A program made the position numbers and the translations under genes. Shown here piece after piece: positions 1-5,694 of a stretch of DNA of 9,611 nucleotides. The DNA is taken from NCBI GenBank assembly GCA_026392575.1, contig JAPLBU010000155.1, positions 1,004-10,614 on the forward strand, read 5' to 3'. Under the pieces are notes generated by a model that did no database searches, was not told the DNA's origin, and saw nothing but the letters and a program-made list of their open reading frames with translations. Each line of letters opens with the position of its first letter. The first letter of the stretch is position 1. Source of the stretch: Actinomycetota bacterium. Lineage in GTDB: Bacteria; Actinomycetota; Actinomycetes; S36-B12.

Positions 1-248
1 ACGCGGGCCTGCTTGCGAAGCAGAGCGAGCACCTTCGACCACATGGCGTGGTCTGCTCCGAGCCCTGATGAGATGACCAGCGTGGGTGCACCCCTGCCGG
101 CACAGGAGATCCACTGTCGTTGGCCACCGGCATCGAGGACGCCGACAACGTCATCGCTGGTTGCCCGCGGGGGGGTGGCGAACGGGGCGAGCGTCAGGAG
201 GACGACGAGCGCGACTACCGCCGCACGCCGGCGGGCACCTATCGTCAT
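1..248 (-). CDS. Secreted alpha/beta hydrolase, N-terminal fragment (cut by window edge)
   Basis: Reading leftward from an ATG at 248-246 gives 82 codons that run off the window without a stop. The product starts with Arg-rich MTIGARRRA, then a hydrophobic stretch AVVALVVLLTLAPFA, which is a signal peptide or membrane anchor. The mature part has ISCAGRGAPTLVISSGLGAD followed by HAMW. This matches the first strands and oxyanion-loop region of secreted alpha/beta hydrolases, usually of the form C.G.G.PTVV.ESGLG....W. The nucleophile elbow and the catalytic Asp and His lie beyond the edge, so substrate is unknown. It follows the Fn3/FMN-binding gene by 33 bases on the same strand, with a strong hairpin between, so co-transcription is uncertain. 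The GGAG before the ATG is only 2 bases away and lies in the hairpin stem. Confidence 0.75.
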   Translation of the reverse strand, partial: MTIGARRRAAVVALVVLLTLAPFATPPRATSDDVVGVLDAGGQRQWISCAGRGAPTLVISSGLGADHAMWSKVLALLRKQAR

Positions 249-250
249 CG

Positions 251-277
251 CTCCACGCTACCCCCGCGAGCGTGGAG
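251..277 (-). terminator. 9-bp perfect hairpin between the Fn3/FMN-binding gene and the hydrolase
   Basis: CTCCACGCT at 251-259 pairs exactly with AGCGTGGAG at 269-277 around a 9-base loop. It starts 5 bases after the stop of the long Fn3 gene. There is no T-tract, which is common for actinobacterial terminators. On the minus strand the second arm carries the GGAG that would be the hydrolase ribosome site, so it could instead control translation of the hydrolase. Confidence 0.55.
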
Positions 278-281
278 GGAC

Positions 282-2219
282 CTACTTCAGTCCGGCGGCG
301 GTGAGCGCTGACTGCAGCGAGGACTTGTAGGCCGTCAAGGTCACCGACGCTCCGGACACCTTGGCGATTGCTGTCGTCTGCGCCGTGATGGTCTCGGAGT
401 TGTACGTCGGGATGGCACCGCTGTTGATCGAGTCGGACTGGCTCTGGCCGGCCCACGTGTTCGGCACGCTCACCGAAGTGATCGCGCTGTTCAGCACGGT
501 GATGGTGACCGTGATCGGGATGCCCTCGCTGTTGACGACCCGGGCGCCGGCGAAAGTGCCATTGACGTTGTTGGCCGGACCCTCGATGAAACCAGTTGAG
601 GCAGCGGAGATGTTTTCGGCCGCATCCTTCGACTTGACGGTGAAGGTGTAGACGGACCCGTTCGTCAGGCCGGTGACGGTGTACGTCTTGGAGGTTGCCG
701 TGCCCGCGAGCGTGGCTGCGCCACCGGACGGGGTGTAGTAGACGTCGTACGCGGTGGCATCGGCAGGACCAGTCCAGCTGAGGGTCACGGAGCCGTTGCC
801 GCGAATGCCACCGGTGATGACCGGCTTCGTCGGGGCGGAAACGTCAACGATGGGCGTCACGCTGACACTGTTCGAGACCGTGCCGAGGGCGCCAGCGCCG
901 GTGACGGCCTTGACCGTGATGGCTGCGGCCGTTCCGCCTGTCAGGCCGGTGACGCGCAGTGACGTGCCGGATGCGACATCGGGCGTGATGGCGATGCCGT
1001 TCTTGTAGACGCGGTACCCGGCTGCTCCCGACACCGCCGTCCAGGTGACGTCCGCCCACGTGTTGTACGTAAGGCCGGCGGTGAGGGTCGGTGCCGCGAG
1101 CGCGGCGGCAGTCGGGGTGACCGAGATAGAGCTGGACGCAACCGACAGGTTGCCGGCCGCATCCAGCGCCTTGACAGTGAAGGCATATGCGGTGCCGCCG
1201 GTGAGGCCGGAGATCGTTACGGAGGTTCCCGAGGCGACATCGGGTGTGACCGCGACGCCGTCCTGGTAGACGCGGTAGGTGGCTGCGTCTACTGGCCCGG
1301 ACCAGGTGAGTGCGGCCGTGCCGATGCCGGGGGTCCCGGCGAGCGAGGTCGGAGCGCTCGGCGGAGTGGTGTCGCCGGGCCGTGCGGTGACGGTGTTCGA
1401 GGTGAGCGAGGTATTGCCGGCGGCGTCCTTGGCGAACACCGTGAAGGAGTACGTCGTGCCGTTGGTCAACCCGGTGGCGATGTACGACGTGGTTGCCGCA
1501 CCGAGGGTGGCGACCTGCGTCCCGTTCTTGAACACGAGCCACGATGCGGTGTCGACGGAGCCGGTCCAGGTGATGCCCGCTTGGCCGTTGTGGGTCTGGG
1601 CTGCGTCCAGGACCGCGACGGGAGCGTCCGGGGGAGTCGTGTCCGCCGGCGGTGCCACGGCTGTGGGTGTCGCCGTGGCGGTCGCGGATACGACCGAGGT
1701 GTTGCCGGCCGCGTCCTGTGCGAACAGGGTGAAGGCGTACGCGGTGCCGTTCGTCAGTCCGGTCGCTGAGTAGGTGGTCGTCCCGACTGGGAGGGTCGCC
1801 AGCAGGGCGCCGTCCCTGTAGACCAGCCAGGTCGCGGTGTCGGCATCGCCGAACCACGAGAGGGCGGCGATCGTGTCGGCTCCGGTCGCGGTGATGGTCG
1901 GCGCTCCCGGGGCGAGGGTGTCGACGGGTGTCGCCGTAGCCGAAGAGGATGCACCGGACGCGTTGCCCGCTGCATCGCGAGCCTTGACGGTGAAGGTGTA
2001 GGTCGTGCCGTCCGTGAGTCCGGTGACGGTGTGGCTGGTCGAGGCCGACGAGGCGACCAGTGTCGCGCCGCCGCCGCCTGAAGCGGCGTAGATGTCGTAG
2101 GCCGAGGCGTCTACCGGACCGGCCCAGTCGAGGGTGACCGAGCCGTTGAGTGCGGCGGATGCTTGTGTCGCCGGCAGCCGCGGGGGTGAGGACCAGCGCG
2201 TTGCTCGGCACTGACTCAT
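282..2219 (-). CDS. C-terminal intact frame of the Fn3/FMN-binding protein
   Basis: This is the longest uninterrupted piece of the composite gene. True homology starts near 2160; the codons from 2219 to there are out of frame with the rest. It holds about six Fn3 domains and the complete FMN-binding domain, about 95 residues from VNGTFAGARVV to the end. Two neighbouring Fn3 domains share YRVY..G.A(V/I)TPDVASGTS, a recent duplication. The tail SGASVTLTAYKSSLQSAL is nearly the same as in the two other FMN-binding proteins of the window. An automatic caller would report this piece as a separate gene, but it lacks its own signal peptide. Confidence 0.7.
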   Translation of the reverse strand: MSQCRATRWSSPPRLPATQASAALNGSVTLDWAGPVDASAYDIYAASGGGGATLVASSASTSHTVTGLTDGTTYTFTVKARDAAGNASGASSSATATPVDTLAPGAPTITATGADTIAALSWFGDADTATWLVYRDGALLATLPVGTTTYSATGLTNGTAYAFTLFAQDAAGNTSVVSATATATPTAVAPPADTTPPDAPVAVLDAAQTHNGQAGITWTGSVDTASWLVFKNGTQVATLGAATTSYIATGLTNGTTYSFTVFAKDAAGNTSLTSNTVTARPGDTTPPSAPTSLAGTPGIGTAALTWSGPVDAATYRVYQDGVAVTPDVASGTSVTISGLTGGTAYAFTVKALDAAGNLSVASSSISVTPTAAALAAPTLTAGLTYNTWADVTWTAVSGAAGYRVYKNGIAITPDVASGTSLRVTGLTGGTAAAITVKAVTGAGALGTVSNSVSVTPIVDVSAPTKPVITGGIRGNGSVTLSWTGPADATAYDVYYTPSGGAATLAGTATSKTYTVTGLTNGSVYTFTVKSKDAAENISAASTGFIEGPANNVNGTFAGARVVNSEGIPITVTITVLNSAITSVSVPNTWAGQSQSDSINSGAIPTYNSETITAQTTAIAKVSGASVTLTAYKSSLQSALTAAGLK

Positions 2220-3398
2220 TGCCGGCCGCGTCGGTGCTCGTGATCAGGAACTCGTAGGCCGTGCCGTTGGTGAGTCCGGTGGCCGTATATGCGGCCGTGA
2301 CGGCCGGCAGGGTGGTGAGCAGCGAACCGTCGCGGTAGACGTTCCACTGAGTCGCGTCCGCGGGGCCGGACCAGGACAGCGATGCCTGGCTGCTACCGGC
2401 GGTGCCATCGAGTAGTGCCGGCAGGGGTGCCGTGACATCGCTCGGGGTGATGGTCAGCGTGTTCGACGCGGGTGACGGGTTGGCCGATGCGTCGAGGGCT
2501 ACGACGGTGAAGTCATACGCGGTGCCGTTGGCGAGCCCGGTCACGACGTACACGGTCTGGGTGGCTGGAATGGTCGCGATCAGAACGCCGTCCTGGTAGA
2601 TCCGGAAGGCATCCGCATCGGGGGGCGGGCTGATGCCGATGTGTCACCGGGCGTCACGGTGATCGAGGCGGGCAGTGATCGCGCGCCGTCGGCGCCAAGG
2701 GCAACGACGGTGTACGTGTAGGGCACCCCGTTGGTCAGTGGTGCATCGTCGAGCGAATGCTGATCGGCGCGCAGCATGCTGATGGGCATGCCGTTGCGCG
2801 AGATGCGGTAGGCCGTGACGGGATGCGCAGGGTCGCCGGATCCGGCTGCCCAGCCAACGGATGCTGATCCATCGCCGGCAGATCCCCAGACGGTGGGCTG
2901 CGGGAGCAGGACGTCGGCGACCTCCGAGGTGGCGGTGGGCTCCGCAGTGCCTGTCGTTGGCGTGGAGGCGGTCCGGCCCTTGCGGCGGGCCGTGTCGATG
3001 GCGACGACCTCGGCGTTGAGGTAGGCCGCATCGGCGGTGACCGCGGCCTTCTTCGCCTTCGCGAAGGCGCCCTTCGCAACCTTCAGCGCCTTCTTCGTCT
3101 TCGCGTTCTTGGCGTGCTTGTACGCGGCTGTCGCCTTGGCCAGTGCCGCCTGCCGGATCGCGACGGCCCGGTGGGCACCCACCTGCTTCTTGCGTGCATC
3201 GATCACGGTGGGGTCGGCGTCGACGGCCGCAGCGAAGCTGCCGCGAGGCGCTGTCTGCTGGGGCGTTGACGAACTGGCGCCACCAACGGTCTGCGGGGCC
3301 GCGGAGGCCATTTGCAGTCCAGCGGTGTTGGCCAGCGATGTGATGACCGTGGCCGTGCCAACGGTGGCTGTCACTACGCGGCGTCGGCGTGAGGCCAC
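282..3398 (-). CDS. Large secreted Fn3-repeat protein with C-terminal FMN-binding domain (composite, two frame jumps)
   Basis: One protein of about 1035 residues is readable only by changing frame twice. The GTG at 3398-3396 is chosen because AAGGAG lies 6 bases upstream; upstream ATG codons lack this. Order: Arg-rich signal peptide (MASRRRRVV, hydrophobic core, cleavage near ASA-A); an Ala/Lys-rich helical region about residues 55-135; a Thr/Pro linker; about nine Fn3 domains, each ending in GLTNGT.Y.FTV.A.DAAGN-like strands; and a C-terminal FMN-binding domain (PF04205 type) with KVSGAS at codons 359-345. ApbE transferases attach FMN to the last Ser/Thr of such motifs. The Fn3 array probably acts as a rigid spacer holding the flavin away from the membrane. 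The frame jumps are near 2625 and 2160; at each, the first strands of an Fn3 domain are also missing, so these are deletions rather than single-base slips. The gene is 32 bases after the 250-residue FMN-binding protein, probably its operon partner. Collapsed repeats in assembly or a real pseudogene are both possible. Confidence 0.8.
285..572 (-). other. FMN-binding domain with SGAS flavinylation motif (domain of the long protein)
   Basis: The last ~95 residues contain NGTFAGARVV, two central beta strands (VTITVLNSAITSVSV), SETITAQTTAIAKVSGAS and the amphipathic tail AYKSSLQSALTAAGLK. The predicted FMN-carrying Ser is the codon at 347-345. The family usually has SGAT; Ser at the acceptor is compatible with the known S/T requirement, but attachment here is inferred. 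Confidence 0.7.
560..2910 (-). repeat. Tandem Fn3-encoding repeats, unit about 250-280 bases
   Basis: About nine degenerate tandem copies encode Fn3 domains. On the plus strand, variants of GTGCCGTTSGTSAGYCCGGT recur once per unit, as at 740-760, 1455-1475, 1745-1765 and 2260-2280. The units are diverged enough that each is distinct, but they give ample microhomology for recombination or assembly collapse, which may explain the two frame jumps inside the array. Confidence 0.75.
2160..2625 (-). CDS. Middle Fn3 segment of the same protein, in another frame
   Basis: Between the two frame jumps the Fn3 signal continues in another reading frame. It has one truncated domain (DADAFRIYQDGVLIATIPA, then GLANGTAYDFTVVALDASAN) and one complete domain (SLSWSGPADATQWNVYRDG, then GLTNGTAYEFLITSTDAAGN). 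After about 2160 this frame becomes Arg/His-rich nonsense. Boundaries are approximate because they mark where homology, not a start or stop, changes frame. Confidence 0.7.
2580..3398 (-). CDS. N-terminal frame of the Fn3/FMN-binding protein
   Basis: This piece carries the signal peptide, the Ala/Lys-rich helical region (DPTVIDARKKQVGAHRAVAI onward) and the first Fn3 domain, up to SITVTPGDTSAS. The last ~15 codons before the stop at 2580 are out of frame. The helical region resembles that of the adjacent 250-residue protein (DPAVVSAYKK..., same position after the signal peptide), so the two secreted proteins share architecture at both ends. Confidence 0.7.
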   Translation of the reverse strand: MASRRRRVVTATVGTATVITSLANTAGLQMASAAPQTVGGASSSTPQQTAPRGSFAAAVDADPTVIDARKKQVGAHRAVAIRQAALAKATAAYKHAKNAKTKKALKVAKGAFAKAKKAAVTADAAYLNAEVVAIDTARRKGRTASTPTTGTAEPTATSEVADVLLPQPTVWGSAGDGSASVGWAAGSGDPAHPVTAYRISRNGMPISMLRADQHSLDDAPLTNGVPYTYTVVALGADGARSLPASITVTPGDTSASARPPMRMPSGSTRTAF

Positions 3399-3404
3399 GG
3401 TCGT

Positions 3405-3410
3405 CTCCTT
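3405..3410 (-). promoter_or_regulatory. AAGGAG ribosome binding site that fixes the GTG start of the long protein
   Basis: The plus strand reads CTCCTT, i.e. AAGGAG on the coding strand, with 6 bases to the GTG at 3398. This favours the internal GTG over the ATG at 3428, which lies too near the upstream stop and has no such site. Confidence 0.75.
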
Positions 3411-3430
3411 GTTGTCGTGAGCATGCATAG

Positions 3431-4183
3431 TCACAGGCCTGCCTTCCGGATCGCGTCGGCCAGGGAGTCCTTGAAAGCCGGAGTGGTGTACGACGCGCCG
3501 CCGACGGCGCCGATGGCTGCGGACTGTGTAGCGACGGCCTCGGAGCACATGGTGGGGACGGCTGCGTTGTTGATGGTCCCGGAGGTCAGGGCCGTTGGGT
3601 AGGAGGCCGAGCAGGCGGTGATCTTCCCGCCGGCCAGCGTGATCGTCACCTGAACGTCGCCGAAGGGGTTCTTGTGGCTGACCTTGCCGGTGTATGTGCC
3701 GTCAACGGGTCCGGCTGCCGGAGCCGGTGCAGCGCCACCACCTGCCGCACTGTGCAGCGCCTCGAGTTCGACGAGGCGTGTTTCGATCGTGAGGTCCCAG
3801 GTGCCCTTCTCGTTGTCGGCGAGAGCGTTGGCGGCAACGAGATTCTTGCGCGCACGGGAGAGATCGCGTGCGGCCCGGTCATCATCGGACTTGTTGGCCG
3901 TTCGCTTGGCCGCCTTCAATGCCGCACCGGCGCGATCGATCCTGGCTCGCTCGGCGTCGCCTGTCGCGATCGCCGCCATCAGCTTCTTGTATGCCGAGAC
4001 GACGGCCGGGTCAGCGGATGCCTGCTGCCAGAGCTCGGCGGCCACCTCCTGCTCGGTCTGTCCGGTGTCGTCATTGATGTCGGCGTTCGCGACGGCAGCG
4101 GCCGTTGCCAGCGGAGAGGCGAAGGAGAGAACTGCAGCCGCGCCGGTCGTTGACACCAGCAGTGTGCGACGGTCAAGAACCAT
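3431..4183 (-). CDS. Secreted FMN-binding protein with N-terminal helical module
   Basis: A 250-residue protein. MVLDRRTLLVSTTGAAAVLS looks like a Tat signal (RR followed by hydrophobic residues), with cleavage near residue 30. Residues 50-147 are charged, Ala-rich and predicted helical or coiled coil. A Gly/Ala/Pro linker (148-159) leads to a PF04205-type FMN-binding domain (160-250): DGTYTGKV, QVTITLAGGKITA, EAVATQSAAI, then GGAS at 228-231 and AFKDSLADAIRKAGL. ApbE would place FMN on Ser231. The motif has Gly where the other two have Ser. Cys191 and Cys213 occur only in this copy and could form a disulfide. The ATG is the only in-frame start, with a weak GGGATG upstream. The gene lies 105 bases after apbE and 32 bases before the long Fn3 protein, and has a GCCGATAC element upstream. 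Confidence 0.85.
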   Translation of the reverse strand: MVLDRRTLLVSTTGAAAVLSFASPLATAAAVANADINDDTGQTEQEVAAELWQQASADPAVVSAYKKLMAAIATGDAERARIDRAGAALKAAKRTANKSDDDRAARDLSRARKNLVAANALADNEKGTWDLTIETRLVELEALHSAAGGGAAPAPAAGPVDGTYTGKVSHKNPFGDVQVTITLAGGKITACSASYPTALTSGTINNAAVPTMCSEAVATQSAAIGAVGGASYTTPAFKDSLADAIRKAGL

Positions 4184-4242
4184 GATTGCATCCCATACAT
4201 CTCGGCATCCGACTTGCAGCGGATGAGCCTCTGTCGAGTGTG

Positions 4243-4269
4243 GTATCGGCCGATGATGAAGCGGCGTGA
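4243..4269 (-). promoter_or_regulatory. TCA-N16-GCCGATAC promoter-like element before the 250-residue FMN-binding protein
   Basis: On the minus strand, TTCA is followed after 16 bases by GCCGATAC, ending 59 bases before the ATG at 4183. Seven of the eight -10 bases match the GCCGATAA box of FliA/WhiG-type sigma factors. The same GGCCGATAC in the same orientation precedes the gene at 5233. Apart from this element, the intergenic bases 4184-4288 show nothing I recognise. Confidence 0.45.
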
Positions 4270-4288
4270 ACTGAACTGCGAAGAATTG

Positions 4289-5095
4289 TCAGGCGAATGC
4301 AGGGCCGAAGAACTGCGCGTTGCCGTCCTTCACCAGATAGACCGACCACTCGGGCAGGTCGGCGAACCAGGCAACGCAGCCGTGTCCTTCGACGAGGCAC
4401 GCCGTTGCAAGTGCGTCCGCCATTCCGCCATCGGGTCCGACGACGGTCGCAGAGTCGAGCGCCATCGTCTTGTCACCCGTGCGCGGGTTGATGATGTGTG
4501 CACCGCGCTCGTAGAGACCGGACGTTGCGATTGCGCCACTCGTCATCTGCACGACCTTGATGATCTCGTGCGTGTGCTCGGGGTGGCGGATGCCGACAGC
4601 CCATGGTTCGCCGGGAGACATGTAGCCGCGGCAGGAGATATCGCCGGCGGCGTTGATCGACACGTTGTCGTATCCCTGCGCCACGAGGATCTCGACTCCG
4701 ATATCGGCAGCCCAGCCCTTTACGTAGCCGCTGGGATCGACGCCACCAGGCACGGCCCAAGGGTCGAAGGCGCCGTTGGTTCGGGTCTTCAGTGACGCGC
4801 AGGCGGCCAGCACCTCCTGCACGACGCTCGGAGCCTGCGACACCTCCCAGATTCCGTTCCGGACCATGGTGATCGGCGTGTCAAAGCGATAGGTGGAGAA
4901 CCAGGCATCGACGTCGTGGAAGAAGGCAGTGACGGCGGTGACGGCCTCGGCTGCGGCGACCTTGTCTACCTCCGAGCCACGGATGTCGATGACGACCGTC
5001 GTGCCCCAGACGTCCTCGAGGTGCACGTGCTGCTGCCAGCCGTTCAGCGGCGCGGCCGTCACCGTCGCGGCGTGTTCCACACCCTCCGTGCCCAT
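4289..5095 (-). CDS. apbE: FAD:protein FMN transferase (ApbE family)
   Basis: ApbE splits FAD and attaches FMN through a phosphoester bond to Ser/Thr in FMN-binding domains. This 268-residue protein has the family landmarks in order: VDAWFSTYR (62-70), GAFDPW (108-113), DPSGYVKGWAAD (120-131), NAAGDI (148-153), AIATSGLYERGAHIINPRTG (188-207) and ADALATAC with Asp228 and Thr231, the Mg-binding region. HIINP has Asn where many members have Asp. There is no signal peptide or lipobox, unlike the classic exported lipoprotein form, so it is probably cytoplasmic. The ATG at 5095 has a poor ribosome site; a GTG five codons in is possible. It sits between genes for three FMN-binding proteins, its likely substrates, and is divergent from the smallest. 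Confidence 0.93.
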   Translation of the reverse strand: MGTEGVEHAATVTAAPLNGWQQHVHLEDVWGTTVVIDIRGSEVDKVAAAEAVTAVTAFFHDVDAWFSTYRFDTPITMVRNGIWEVSQAPSVVQEVLAACASLKTRTNGAFDPWAVPGGVDPSGYVKGWAADIGVEILVAQGYDNVSINAAGDISCRGYMSPGEPWAVGIRHPEHTHEIIKVVQMTSGAIATSGLYERGAHIINPRTGDKTMALDSATVVGPDGGMADALATACLVEGHGCVAWFADLPEWSVYLVKDGNAQFFGPAFA

Positions 5096-5113
5096 GCCGT
5101 GGATATCGGACCA

Positions 5114-5125
5114 ATTCCGCGGAAT
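5114..5125. promoter_or_regulatory. 12-bp perfect palindrome in the divergent apbE / FMN-binding promoter region
   Basis: ATTCCGCGGAAT is its own reverse complement. It lies in the 137-base divergent region, 19 bases from the apbE ATG and just upstream of the plus-strand promoter-like element, a position suited to a dimeric repressor or activator. No regulator can be named. Confidence 0.3.
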
Positions 5126-5131
5126 GCGTGG

Positions 5132-5159
5132 TCATCGGGCCGAAGACATGGGCCGATAC
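5132..5159 (+). promoter_or_regulatory. TCA-N17-GCCGATAC promoter-like element before the small FMN-binding protein
   Basis: TCA at 5132-5134 is followed after 17 bases by GCCGATAC at 5152-5159, 73 bases before the ATG at 5233. The nine bases GGCCGATAC are identical to those before the 250-residue FMN-binding protein, while flanking sequence differs, which suggests a functional site. Confidence 0.45.
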
Positions 5160-5232
5160 TGCAATCAAGTCCATGAGGCGACGACGTCTCAGGCACTGCC
5201 ACATCAACACGTCATGAAGGAGAGCGGACCAG

Positions 5233-5649
5233 ATGCGCACACTGAGCAAGCGAGCCAGGACGACGATCATCAGCACCGGGGCGATCGCCGCTGCCCTGAC
5301 GAGCACGGCCGCCGGGTTCGCCGCTCCCATGGCGTCGGCAGCTGAGCAGGCGGCCACGGGGCAGACGGGTTCCTTTGTCGGGGCAACGTCCAAGGCCAAC
5401 AAGTACACGCCGACGACCGTGACGATCAAGGTCGTCAAGGGCAAGGTCACGAAGGTCACCGTCAAGGTGAGCCCGACCGACTCGGCCTCGGTCGTCATCA
5501 ACAAGGACTCGATCCCGAAGCTCACGCAGGAGGCCGTTGCTACCCAGTCGGCGAAGAAGGTCGCTGTCGTCTCGGGTGCGTCGCTCACCAGCGTCGCTTT
5601 CAAGCAGTCGCTCCAGTCGGCGCTCACCAAGGCCGGCATCAAGGGGTAG
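5233..5649 (+). CDS. Small secreted FMN-binding protein
   Basis: A 138-residue protein: a signal peptide (MRTLSKRARTTIIS, hydrophobic core, cleavage near MASA-A at 36) and a single FMN-binding domain (about 44-138). Visible motifs are TGSFVGATSK, TVTIKVVKGKVTKVTV, QEAVATQSAKKVAV, then SGAS at 114-117 and AFKQSLQSALTKAGIKG. Ser117 is the predicted FMN site for ApbE. The mature part is Lys-rich and has no Cys. AAGGAG lies 10 bases before the ATG. It probably works as a freely diffusing or wall-associated flavin electron carrier beside the two larger FMN-binding proteins; this role is inferred from domain and context. A strong hairpin follows the stop. Confidence 0.9.
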   Translation: MRTLSKRARTTIISTGAIAAALTSTAAGFAAPMASAAEQAATGQTGSFVGATSKANKYTPTTVTIKVVKGKVTKVTVKVSPTDSASVVINKDSIPKLTQEAVATQSAKKVAVVSGASLTSVAFKQSLQSALTKAGIKG

Positions 5650-5665
5650 TACCCCGACGACACAA

Positions 5666-5692
5666 CGGCGCCTCGCTGATGCGAGGCTGCCG
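5666..5692 (+). terminator. Hairpin between the small FMN-binding gene and the EamA exporter
   Basis: GCCTCGC (5670-5676) pairs with GCGAGGC (5681-5687) around TGAT, extended by CGGC with GCCG across a one-base bulge. It begins 17 bases after the stop and has no T-tract. It ends only 2 bases before the GTG start of the next gene, occupying the place of a ribosome site. Confidence 0.6.
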
Positions 5693-5694
5693 TA

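Noticed and set aside
1279..1773. Plus-strand ORF of 164 codons and similar Val/Ala-rich ORFs opposite the Fn3 gene
   Set aside because: Periodic mirror translations of the Fn3 repeats; no signal, ribosome site or domain.
844..2150. Continuation of the middle Fn3 frame to a stop at 844
   Set aside because: After about 2160 it reads as His/Arg-rich nonsense while another frame carries the Fn3 domains.
2610..2630. Programmed ribosomal frameshift at the run of six G
   Set aside because: Fn3 residues are also missing at the site, so a simple one-base slip does not restore a full domain.
560..2910. Repeat array as a CRISPR or satellite
   Set aside because: Units are about 270 bases, diverged, coding, and without spacers of constant length.
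3672..4226. Plus-strand ORF of 184 codons opposite the 250-residue FMN-binding protein
   Set aside because: Antisense shadow; the minus strand has signal peptide, linker and recognised domain.
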